64,000 nt of DNA from Litoribacillus peritrichatus (GTDB lineage: Bacteria > Pseudomonadota > Gammaproteobacteria > Pseudomonadales > Litoribrevibacteraceae), in NCBI RefSeq assembly GCF_039537985.1, contig NZ_BAABBN010000007.1, positions 372,001 to 436,000 of the forward strand, written 5' to 3'. Every line of letters starts with the position of its first letter. The first letter of the stretch is position 1. Made by a program: the position numbers and the translations under genes. This document shows positions 16,586-24,334 of the stretch, in pieces. The notes beneath the pieces were generated by a model. That model saw only the letters and a list, made by a program, of their open reading frames with translations. It was not told the origin of the DNA and did not search any database.

Positions 16586-17431
16586 TTATTCCGTTGGTCG
16601 TATTCGTAAAAAACTGGCGAATCTTGGCAGTCCGTTTTTGGTTAAACCATGATATTGGTAACTGATTCTCTCTCCGGTTTGCGGGGGGGATTGACGCTCT
16701 GAGTCACTGAAGCCTGTACCTATTTTAAAGGTTTGGCCATCTTCATTTTGAACGATTAACGCACCCAGCAGGCCTAAATATTTACCTTTGCCCGGTTGGT
16801 GGCCAACCACAGTGGCTTCTGCGTCCATGTAAGGCTTGAGTTTGAGTAAATCATTGCTTCTGCCAGATTGGTACTGGCTGTGAATATGACGGAGCATAAG
16901 CCCTTCCGCACCCTGTTTTACTTTGCGATTGAGCAAGGCCGCCAGTTGTTGGTGTGATGGCACCGGCCGTTGTACCACAAGTTGAGCAGGGGAGTGGTCT
17001 TGCTGGTGGGCGTCAATCACGGCTTGTAAGGCCCGGTATCGGCTTTGGAAATCGCCCTTGTGCTCCGGTAGGTCAAACACCATGTATTTTACTTGCTTCC
17101 AGGCTTCGACGTCCGGTGTGGTTTGGCTGATGATTCCGGAAACCCGGTCAAATTGCTGATAATCAATCCAGAGTTCACCGTCTAATGGTGTGTCCGGTAA
17201 GTCTTTGGTCCAAGCTTCGGGGGCGTATATTTTTCTGCCTGATCGGGTGAACAGTGCAGACCCCGTCCAATAGGCACGAACGCCGTCGTATTTTTCGCTG
17301 ACCCAATAATTCTCCAGTTGTTCTGACCCCTGATATAAGTTGGCAAGAATCACCGAAGGTGCGGTCTGAGAATAACTGATCACGGGCCAGATGCAGGCCA
17401 GAACTAAGAACAAGATGGCTAAATACTGCAT
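16586..17431 (-). CDS. ligE: periplasmic ATP-dependent DNA ligase (LigE type)
   Basis: The 281-residue precursor starts with a cleavable signal peptide (about residues 1-22, SYSQTAP) and contains only the two catalytic domains. Motif I is SEKYDGVRAYW with the adenylated Lys near residue 47, motif III LDGELWID, motif IIIa YMVFDLP, motif IV EGLMLR and motif V LLKLKPY. The OB domain ends IRPTE. ATP-dependent ligases of this secreted minimal form (Lig E) occur in competent gammaproteobacteria and neisseriae and seal nicks in periplasmic or extracellular DNA. The bacterial replication ligase is NAD-dependent and is not in this window. Confidence 0.9.
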   Translation of the reverse strand: MQYLAILFLVLACIWPVISYSQTAPSVILANLYQGSEQLENYWVSEKYDGVRAYWTGSALFTRSGRKIYAPEAWTKDLPDTPLDGELWIDYQQFDRVSGIISQTTPDVEAWKQVKYMVFDLPEHKGDFQSRYRALQAVIDAHQQDHSPAQLVVQRPVPSHQQLAALLNRKVKQGAEGLMLRHIHSQYQSGRSNDLLKLKPYMDAEATVVGHQPGKGKYLGLLGALIVQNEDGQTFKIGTGFSDSERQSPPQTGERISYQYHGLTKNGLPRFASFLRIRPTE

Positions 17432-17618
17432 GAAAATCCTTTTTCAAATGCGTTGTTTCGATGCCATCTAAAAACGGGATGCCCGGCGAATCAACAAGAA
17501 AAAAGTGTGATTTACCGGGAAAGGCGTGATTTGAACTTCATTTTTGTTTGGCTGTTCAAAATTAAAAAGGAAGCTCAGGTTAATCGGTTTAAACTTTTGG
17601 CTTAGAAGAACCTGTGGT

Positions 17619-18998
17619 CTACTGAACCAGTTGTTTGGCCAGCTGGCTATGACGAGACTGAATGTTTGCCAGATCCTGGCCGATCAGTTGGCCATTTGTC
17701 ACGGTCCATTGGCCACCCACCATCACATGATCCGCCTGATGTGCTCCGCATAAAACCAGGGCTGCGAGCGGGTCATGTGCGCCGGAAAATCTGGGTGCAT
17801 CCAAATTGAATAGAGCCAAATCGGCCTGTTTGCCGACGGCCAGTTCTCCCACATCGTGTCGGCCGATGACCTTTGCTGATCCTTTGGTCGCCCAGAACAA
17901 GGCGTCCAAATGGGTAACCTCATCCGCTTGATAACGGAGACGGTTGATCAATAGGGCCTGACGGACTTCCTGAATCATATTGGAACCGTCATTGGATGCA
18001 GAGCCGTCCACGCCCAGACCCACATGCGCACCCGCCGCCTGAAGTTCTTTGGTGCGACAAATTCCGGAGGCAAGCACCATGTTTGACGAAGGGCAGTGAC
18101 AAATGCCGACTTCGGCCTGGCCTAAACGTTGAATTTCGTCGTCGTTAAAATGAATGCCGTGGGCCAGCCAGACGTCGTTGCTTAACCAGTTGACGGACTC
18201 AAGGTAATCGAGGGGGCGAAGCCCGAAGGTTTGTAAACAAAACGCATTTTCGTCTTCCGTTTCGGCCAAATGGGTATGGAGGCGAACGCCATACTCTCGT
18301 GCCAAGCTAGCGGTTTGTGTCATTAATTCGGGGGTGACTGAAAAAGGTGAGCAGGGGGCCAGTGCCAGCTGAATCATGGCACCTTCATGGGGCTGGTGAA
18401 ATTGTTTAATCACCCGCTCACAATCCCGAAGAATGATGTCATCGGTTTGTACGGTACTTTGCGGCGGCAGCCCGCCTTGATCCTGGCCCAAGCTCATTGA
18501 GCCGCGCGTTAACATCACCCGATTGCCGATGGTGTTGGCTGTACTGACCTGAATATCGATGGCTTCGGTTAATGCGTCAGGAAATAAATAGTGATGATCG
18601 GCGACGGTGGTGCAGCCGGATAACATCAGTTCGGCCAACCCCAGCTCGGTGGCAGCATGCAACATCTCTGGCTGAAGCTTCGCCCAGATGGGGTACAACG
18701 TCTGTAACCATGGGAATAACCGCTTATTTAGTGCAGGCGGGAAGGCTCGGGTCAGGGTTTGATACAGGTGGTGGTGGGTATTGATCAGGCCGGGAATTAA
18801 CACATGACGGGAGGCGTCGAAGGTTTGGTCGATGGTGCTGTTGGGTTGTTGGCCCTCTGCGATGAGTTCAATAATTCGGTTGCCCTGGATGACCACACCG
18901 TTGGTGGCGTCCTGATCGTTGGCGGTAAATACCGCTAATGGGTTTTTAAGCCAAAGTGTAGGTTGATGGGGCGTGTTGTTTGATATTGGATAGGTCAT
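17619..18998 (-). CDS. 8-oxoguanine deaminase / AtzB-like amidohydrolase
   Basis: The 459-residue amidohydrolase has the metal-binding sites NTHHHLYQTLTRA near residue 70, THLAETEDE near 235, AHGIHF near 280 and VDGSASNDGSNM near 320, with the family-typical ICHCPSSNMVLASGI. These match 8-oxoguanine deaminases such as Pseudomonas Pa0142 and the hydroxydechloroatrazine-type group. It would convert 8-oxoguanine or a related purine to urate, feeding the urate pathway in this window. The start at 18998 has GAGG eight bases upstream; the ATG at 19031 does not. Guanine-type substrates are also possible. Confidence 0.82.
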   Translation of the reverse strand: MTYPISNNTPHQPTLWLKNPLAVFTANDQDATNGVVIQGNRIIELIAEGQQPNSTIDQTFDASRHVLIPGLINTHHHLYQTLTRAFPPALNKRLFPWLQTLYPIWAKLQPEMLHAATELGLAELMLSGCTTVADHHYLFPDALTEAIDIQVSTANTIGNRVMLTRGSMSLGQDQGGLPPQSTVQTDDIILRDCERVIKQFHQPHEGAMIQLALAPCSPFSVTPELMTQTASLAREYGVRLHTHLAETEDENAFCLQTFGLRPLDYLESVNWLSNDVWLAHGIHFNDDEIQRLGQAEVGICHCPSSNMVLASGICRTKELQAAGAHVGLGVDGSASNDGSNMIQEVRQALLINRLRYQADEVTHLDALFWATKGSAKVIGRHDVGELAVGKQADLALFNLDAPRFSGAHDPLAALVLCGAHQADHVMVGGQWTVTNGQLIGQDLANIQSRHSQLAKQLVQ

Positions 18999-19206
18999 GC
19001 CTATGTCCTCGTTAAAGAGGGACAGGTGCATTGCTGTTGAGTACAGGGTTTATGTACTTTGCTTTGTGACTTTAAATGTCAGGCGCAATTCAGCCAGGCA
19101 CCGGTCCGGTACATGGCAGTGACTTGCGTGTTAATCTGCCTGAAAAATTTTAAATAATTTTTAAAAACTTCTGAACTTTATCGAAATTGGCCAGTCTATC
19201 TATACA

Positions 19207-19278
19207 AGTTAGTTAGTTTCTTCGGCTAATTTCTCGAATCCAACCTTCGCCGGATCACATGATCCGGCATTTTTTTAT
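19207..19278 (+). ncRNA. candidate small RNA with own promoter and terminator
   Basis: A -10-like TATACA (19201-19206) with a weak TTATCG 17 bases upstream would start a transcript of about 70 bases. It ends at a clear intrinsic terminator: GCCGGATC and GATCCGGC around ACAT, then ATTTTTTTAT (19249-19278). The T-run is on the + strand, while both neighbouring genes are on the - strand, so it terminates no annotated gene. A TTAG/CTAA pair near 19214-19228 may form a first stem. No known sRNA family is recognised. Confidence 0.45.
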
Positions 19279-19312
19279 CCAAATTTTCTATGGTAGCTCA
19301 TCAGTTGACTGC

Positions 19313-19963
19313 TTATGCCAAGCTGGTGGTTGGTTTTAAACCACAACCGGTCAAAATCATATGACATAAGAAATCACTGATTTTTTTCACGTCTTCCTGT
19401 TCGTACTCAAGTTTATTGGTGATGGTTAGTACCTGAGTTTCGAAGTCCGCGTAATGCTGTGTTGTAGACCAGATCATAAAAATCAGGTGCTCCGGGTCTA
19501 CCGGGGTCATTTTGCCCTGATCAATCCAGCTTTCGATGATCTTGGTTTTTGAACGAACCCAATGGCGAAGGTCCGTACGTATGTGTTCTTTCAGGTTCGG
19601 GGCGCCCTGAATAATTTCTGTGGCGAAGATTTTAGACGCCTGTGGGAAACGAATGGATAAATCCACTTTGGCGCGAATGTAGTTTTCTAATGTTTCCGCC
19701 GGATCGCCTTCTTCACTCATGTCGGCAAGCACTTCATTCCAACGTTGAAGAATGTCGCCCAGCACTGCGTTATACAGTTTTGCTTTGCTTTTGAAGTAGT
19801 AATGAACATTGGCCTTAGGTAGTTCGGCAGCATCAGCGATGGACTGCATGCTGGTACCCTTATACCCGTGTTTCACAAATTCGCATTCAGCCGCTTCCAG
19901 GATTTTTTGGCTGTTGTGTTCACGGATTTTTCCTGGCTTATATTTTCTTGGCTCGGTACTCAA
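19313..19963 (-). CDS. RutR-like TetR family regulator
   Basis: The 216-residue protein has an N-terminal TetR helix-turn-helix (ILEAAECEFVKHGYKGTSMQSIADAAELPKANVHYYFKSKAKLY) and a C-terminal RutR/YcdC-type domain. The stretch PEHLIFMIWSTTQHYADF is nearly the same as in E. coli RutR, which senses uracil and regulates pyrimidine and purine catabolism. It lies between the purine deaminase and the Tsx-like channel. RutR-like palindromes are present upstream of the ABC transporter and xdh genes. The effector here is unknown. Confidence 0.88.
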   Translation of the reverse strand: MSTEPRKYKPGKIREHNSQKILEAAECEFVKHGYKGTSMQSIADAAELPKANVHYYFKSKAKLYNAVLGDILQRWNEVLADMSEEGDPAETLENYIRAKVDLSIRFPQASKIFATEIIQGAPNLKEHIRTDLRHWVRSKTKIIESWIDQGKMTPVDPEHLIFMIWSTTQHYADFETQVLTITNKLEYEQEDVKKISDFLCHMILTGCGLKPTTSLA

Positions 19964-20064
19964 AACAAACCTCTTATTTAGTGCTCACTTCTGTTTAGAA
20001 GATACATTTTTGTATTCAGTGCTGAACAAATCGGCGCAATTGTAACAGAATGTTCCTCGTAACG

Positions 20065-20107
20065 AAAAAGCCATGATTAAAAGGTTTGAAAATACCCTAA
20101 TCATGGC
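20065..20107 (-). terminator. intrinsic terminator after the Tsx-like gene
   Basis: On the minus strand GCCATGATTA pairs with TAATCATGGC (arms 20098-20107 and 20070-20079, loop about 18 bases), followed by a run of five T. It lies 34 bases after the stop of the channel gene and separates it from the RutR-like gene. Confidence 0.82.
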
Positions 20108-20140
20108 TTATTCGGCATCAAAAACTGATCAGTAGATCAA

Positions 20141-20902
20141 TTATAGATGGAATTTTGCCAGTGCACTGAATACGCTTTCGTCCGTTGCACTGCCAAACTT
20201 GTTGTGCCAGTAAGAATATTCAAAACCCACTTCAAGTTTAGATTTGGTGATGCCCATGTACTTACCGACATCCGCACGTACTTGCGGGTTGAAGTGGAAA
20301 TCCGACTTATGATCGTCCTCGCCTGTTGACCAGTCAATGTAACCGTCAATCATGACATCCAATGAACCCACAGAGAAAGGTGCACCGTAAACAACCGTCA
20401 ACTGCTGATCGTCTTCCGTATTGTCGTTGCTCACCTGAAAAAAGTTAGTCTGGAAGAACTTTAAGCCCGGAATGTTCCAGTCAAGACCGATACCGTACAG
20501 GTAGTTGTCCTGGTTGCCGCTGGCAAAGTCGTTGTCCCAGTTGTTGAACTCGTAAGTGGTTGCAATCAGTACGTCTTTGATTGGCCCAAATTCCAGCTTA
20601 GAACCTGATAGGTTGCTCAGGCTGAAACGTGGAGAAAGCTCACCGTAAATTTCAGACAGATTATCATCGCCGCCGTCATGACGGTCAACAAACATAAAGA
20701 CGTCGCCCCAGTTATGGCCTGACACATGCTCCAGAGTCATGGTGGTCAGGTCGCGGTCATCGCCAAACGGGTTCTCGTAATCTTCTCCGTACAGCATAGT
20801 CAGGCTGTTATCGCTCCAGTACATTTCTGCCTGTGCGTTGGCAGCCATCAGTGAACCCGCCGCAATTGCAGCAGCCAGTGGCAAAGCTTTTAAGTTTTTC
20901 AT
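20141..20902 (-). CDS. tsx: Tsx/OmpK-like nucleoside-specific outer membrane channel
   Basis: The 253-residue precursor has a signal peptide cleaved after NAQA (residue about 25), then amphipathic strands and the final aromatic-ended AKFHL. It fits the nucleoside-specific channel family: SDNSLTMLYGEDYENPFG, a conserved EHVSGHNWGDVFMFVDRHDGG segment and IYGELSPRFSL. Tsx channels pass nucleosides across the outer membrane. The gene lies downstream of the ABC transporter, supporting nucleoside or purine uptake as the shared job. Confidence 0.88.
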   Translation of the reverse strand: MKNLKALPLAAAIAAGSLMAANAQAEMYWSDNSLTMLYGEDYENPFGDDRDLTTMTLEHVSGHNWGDVFMFVDRHDGGDDNLSEIYGELSPRFSLSNLSGSKLEFGPIKDVLIATTYEFNNWDNDFASGNQDNYLYGIGLDWNIPGLKFFQTNFFQVSNDNTEDDQQLTVVYGAPFSVGSLDVMIDGYIDWSTGEDDHKSDFHFNPQVRADVGKYMGITKSKLEVGFEYSYWHNKFGSATDESVFSALAKFHL

Positions 20903-20936
20903 GTTGTTTTCCTTGTTGCTAATTCTCGATATTCAT

Positions 20937-21062
20937 TTCAGGGCAAAGACGGGCAAAAATACGATGTTTTTGCCTCTGGTCGGCACCCTGAAGCGTGCAG
21001 AAGGCATGAGCCTTCCGCACTGAATGCTTTTTGTTGTTTTTGAATCAAGTACTAAAACTTGA
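20937..21062. promoter_or_regulatory. structured intergenic region between bmp and tsx
   Basis: Three hairpins occur in 126 bases. TTCAGGG (20937-20943) with CCCTGAA (20986-20992) encloses GGCAAAAA/TTTTTGCC (20952-20974). GAAGGC-ATGA-GCCTTC (21000-21015) is flanked by a further TGC/GCA pair. TCAAGT-ACTAAA-ACTTGA lies at 21045-21062. None has a T-run in the minus direction. They lie in the tsx leader and may stabilise or attenuate a bmp-tsx readthrough transcript. Confidence 0.55.
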
Positions 21063-21077
21063 GATTGAGCGGTGTGA

Positions 21078-22187
21078 TTAAGACTTAGGTAACTGGCCTT
21101 CGACGCCATTGACGTACCAGTTAAAGCCTTTCAGGTCGTTATCGCTCATGGTGTTACCTGCCGGGATGACCACTTCACCCGCCTGGTTGATGACAGGGCC
21201 ATCGAAGACGCGAACCTTACCTTCTTTGATTGCTTGCTTTTTATTGAGCACAAGTTCTTTGACGTCCGCAGGAATGGCTTCGTTGAACGGCGCCAGGTCG
21301 GTGACACCTTCCGCGATGCCAGGCCATAGATCTTCTGACTTCCAGTTGCCGCTCAGCACGGATTTGGCTTTTTGAGTGTAAAGCTCACCCCAGTTATGCA
21401 CTGTGGCGGTTAGGTGTGCTTTAGCACCGTATGGTGACATGTCTGAGTGGTAACCGATGGCGTATTTGCCTTTCGATTGCGCTGCCTGAATCACGGCGGC
21501 AGAATCTGTGTGTTGAGTCAGAATATCTGCACCTTGCAGCATCAGGGTTTCAGCAGCTTCACGCTCTTTGGCCGGGTCATACCAAGTGCTTGCCCAAACC
21601 ACTTTGACTTTTACGTCCGGATTTACTTCCTGAGCGCCTTTGGTAAAGGCATTGATGCCACGGATCACTTCCGGAATCGGGAACGAAGCCACATAGCCGA
21701 TGACGTTGGATTCAGTCATTTTGCCAGCGATCATGCCCGTCAAATAACGGCCCTGATAAGCTCGGGCGAAATAGGTGCCTGTGTTTTTACCACGCTTGTA
21801 ACCGGTCGCGTGTTCGAACTTAACTTTCGGGAAACGCTTGGCCACTTTCAGTGTCGGGTTCATATAACCGAACGAAGTGGTGAAGATTAAGTCGTGGCCC
21901 TTGGCCGCCATTTGTCGGATAACGCGCTCAGAGTCGGCGCCTTCTGCCACACTTTCAACGTAGGTGGTTTCGACCTGATCGCCTAACTGCTCAACCATGT
22001 ATTTACGGCCTTCGTCATGAGCGTATGTCCAGCCAGCATCCCCTGTTGGACCAACGTATACGAAGCCTACTTTCAGTGGCGCTTCAGCGGCTGCCAAGCT
22101 GCAACCAGCGGCTAAGGTGGCGGCGGTTAATAATTTGGTGAGGGAACTGCCTTTCTTAAAAAGCCCTTTTTCAGCCAAACGTGTCAT
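21078..22187 (-). CDS. BMP family nucleoside ABC transporter substrate-binding protein
   Basis: The 369-residue precursor has an N-terminal signal region with AAGC near residue 33, followed by a BMP/PnrA domain: VGFVYVGPTGDAGWTYAHDEGRKYM, then RQMAAKGHDLIFTTSFGYM and YQGRYLTGMIAGKMTES. BMP proteins bind purine nucleosides in the periplasm. Whether the AAGC Cys is lipidated or the signal is cleaved later at AAA is unclear. The ATG at 22187 has AAGGAG six bases upstream. It is the downstream partner of two permeases and an ATPase. Confidence 0.9.
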   Translation of the reverse strand: MTRLAEKGLFKKGSSLTKLLTAATLAAGCSLAAAEAPLKVGFVYVGPTGDAGWTYAHDEGRKYMVEQLGDQVETTYVESVAEGADSERVIRQMAAKGHDLIFTTSFGYMNPTLKVAKRFPKVKFEHATGYKRGKNTGTYFARAYQGRYLTGMIAGKMTESNVIGYVASFPIPEVIRGINAFTKGAQEVNPDVKVKVVWASTWYDPAKEREAAETLMLQGADILTQHTDSAAVIQAAQSKGKYAIGYHSDMSPYGAKAHLTATVHNWGELYTQKAKSVLSGNWKSEDLWPGIAEGVTDLAPFNEAIPADVKELVLNKKQAIKEGKVRVFDGPVINQAGEVVIPAGNTMSDNDLKGFNWYVNGVEGQLPKS

Positions 22188-22279
22188 GTGATCTCCTTGC
22201 GGTATCATGAATGTAATTATCTGTTTTCAGTGTGATTTTTTAATTTATCGTTGTGTTTTTCGTTTGTTCTTCCGCAGCC

Positions 22280-23206
22280 TTAAACCTGTGGCCGGTAAGG
22301 CTGGCCTAAGGCTAACGGGGTACTCAGTTTGGTTTTGACGGCGTCGCTGGCCAAAATAACCAGCACTATGATGGTGGCCGCGTATGGCAGCATGGCCAGC
22401 AAGTTAGGTGAAGCTTCAAAGCCCAGCCCCTGAAGCACCAGATGCATGATGCTGGCCGCGCCAAACAAGTAAGCGCCCAACAGAATTCGTTCGGCTTTCC
22501 AACTGGCGAAGACCACTAACGCCAAGGCAATCCAACCACGACCGGCGGACATACCTTCGCTCCACATCGGGGTGTACGCGATCGACAAATAACCACCGGC
22601 CAAACCGGCCATAGCACCACCGAACAGTACTGCGCCATAACGCACTTTCATGACGGAAATACCAATGGCATTGGCCGCTTCCGGGTTTTCGCCCACAGCG
22701 CGGATCGTTAAACCTAAGCGTGTGCTCTTAAAGCACCAGAACAACAGGCCGAAGATGATCCAGGAGAGATACACCAAAGGGTCGTGAGAGAAAAGGATCT
22801 TACCGATCACCGGAATCTCGCTCAGGAACGGGATTTCCCAGGCAGTAATGCCATCGATGGCCATACCCACATAACCCGCGCCTAAAAATGCACTTAATCC
22901 GGTGCCGAAAATGGTCAGCGCCAGGCCGGTCGCCACCTGATTGGATACCAAAGAGATGGCGAGGAAGCCGAACAGCGCAGACATCAGCATACCCGCGATG
23001 ATGGAGGCCAAAATACCAAAGCCCGCATGGCCAGTCACGACAGAGGCAATGAAGCCTAACACTGCGCCCATCAGTACCATGCCTTCTTGGCCAAGATTCA
23101 GCACGCCCGATTTTTCACAGACCATCTCGCCCAAAGCGATAAGGATCAGCGGAGTACCGGTACGAATAGTGGCGAATAAAATGTTGGTAATTAAATCAAT
23201 GTCCAT
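22280..23206 (-). CDS. BMP-type ABC transporter permease
   Basis: The 308-residue permease has about eight hydrophobic segments and the family pattern PLILIALGEMVCEKSGVLNLGQEGMVLMGA near its start, then VGENPEAANAIGISVMKVRYGAVLFGGAMAGLAGGYLS. This is the second permease of RbsC/BMP-type nucleoside transporters such as YufQ or NupQ. It is 12 bases downstream of the other permease gene. Together with the binding protein and ATPase it forms a complete importer. Confidence 0.92.
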   Translation of the reverse strand: MDIDLITNILFATIRTGTPLILIALGEMVCEKSGVLNLGQEGMVLMGAVLGFIASVVTGHAGFGILASIIAGMLMSALFGFLAISLVSNQVATGLALTIFGTGLSAFLGAGYVGMAIDGITAWEIPFLSEIPVIGKILFSHDPLVYLSWIIFGLLFWCFKSTRLGLTIRAVGENPEAANAIGISVMKVRYGAVLFGGAMAGLAGGYLSIAYTPMWSEGMSAGRGWIALALVVFASWKAERILLGAYLFGAASIMHLVLQGLGFEASPNLLAMLPYAATIIVLVILASDAVKTKLSTPLALGQPYRPQV

Positions 23207-23218
23207 AACTGTGCCTCA

Positions 23219-24334
23219 CTACGCTTGAGCGTTTAATTTCTGTGCACTCTGCGAGTGATTTTTTTGGGGAGCCTTACGAATGATCCGATAACTGATTAAC
23301 AGGTCACAGGTCAGCAGGTAAAACAGCAACATGCCCTGGAAGAGTCCTGTTAATGATTTCGGCAGGGATAAATCCATTTGTGCCATTTCGCCACCCATGT
23401 AGGTCAGTGCCAGTAGCATACTGGCCATGACAATACCTACCGGGTGCATACGGCCAAGGAAAACCACGATGATGGCGGCATAGCCGTAACCGGAAGAAAT
23501 GTACGGTGTTAATTGCCCGACCGGGCCGGTCACTTCGGAGACGCCGGCCAATCCTGCCAGTCCCCCGCACATTAACAGCACAAACCAGGTCAGACGATTC
23601 TCTTTGAAACCGGCAAAGCGTGCGGCGGCTTTGTCTTCGCCCATGACGGAAATCTGGAAACCCACCATGGTTTTAGACATCAACGCCCAAATCACGGCCG
23701 CAGCAAATAAGGCAAAATAAATGCTGATGTTTAAACGGTAATCGTCGAACACTACAGGTAAGGTTGCGAACTCGGATAACATAGCAGACTCAGGGAAATT
23801 AAAGCCTTCCGGGTCTTTCAGTGGCCCGTGTACGCCATACAACAGCCAGTTCAACGCTATGTAGTTGAGCATGATGGTGGTTAAAATTTCATTGGCACCA
23901 AAGCGTGTTTTGAGCAGTGCAGCCAACGCCGCCCAGGCGACACCACACAAAGCACCAAAAATTAAAACCGCAGGCAGTACCCACATACCTTCCACTTCCA
24001 GCAGCTCAAGTGCGATGTAGCCACCGCCAAGGCCACCTAGAATGAACTGGCCTTCGGCACCAATGTTCCAGATTTTGGCTTTAAAGCATAAGGTCAGGCC
24101 CATGGCGCATAACAATAACGGGGCCACTTTGGTGCCCAGTTCCGTCCAGCCGTAAAGGTCGGACAGGGGAGCAACAAAAAAGGTATAAAGCGCATGGATC
24201 GGGTCTTGTCCCAGGCTTGCAAACAGCAGTCCGCCACTGATGAGGGTGAGGACAATCGCCAGCACTGGCGACAGATACGCCATGGTTTTGGAGTCAGAAG
24301 GGCGTTTTTCGAGTGCAATTTGATTGAATATCAT
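23219..24334 (-). CDS. BMP-type ABC transporter permease
   Basis: The 371-residue permease has roughly ten hydrophobic segments. It includes GWTELGTKVAPLLLCAMGLTLCFKAKIWNIGAEGQFILGG, ANEILTTIMLNYIALNWLLY and a conserved GEDKAAARFAGFKE cytoplasmic loop. This matches the first permease (YufP/NupP type) of nucleoside BMP transporters. The ATG at 24334 overlaps the ATPase stop by four bases, showing translational coupling. An upstream start would extend inside the ATPase gene and is not credible. Confidence 0.92.
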   Translation of the reverse strand: MIFNQIALEKRPSDSKTMAYLSPVLAIVLTLISGGLLFASLGQDPIHALYTFFVAPLSDLYGWTELGTKVAPLLLCAMGLTLCFKAKIWNIGAEGQFILGGLGGGYIALELLEVEGMWVLPAVLIFGALCGVAWAALAALLKTRFGANEILTTIMLNYIALNWLLYGVHGPLKDPEGFNFPESAMLSEFATLPVVFDDYRLNISIYFALFAAAVIWALMSKTMVGFQISVMGEDKAAARFAGFKENRLTWFVLLMCGGLAGLAGVSEVTGPVGQLTPYISSGYGYAAIIVVFLGRMHPVGIVMASMLLALTYMGGEMAQMDLSLPKSLTGLFQGMLLFYLLTCDLLISYRIIRKAPQKNHSQSAQKLNAQA

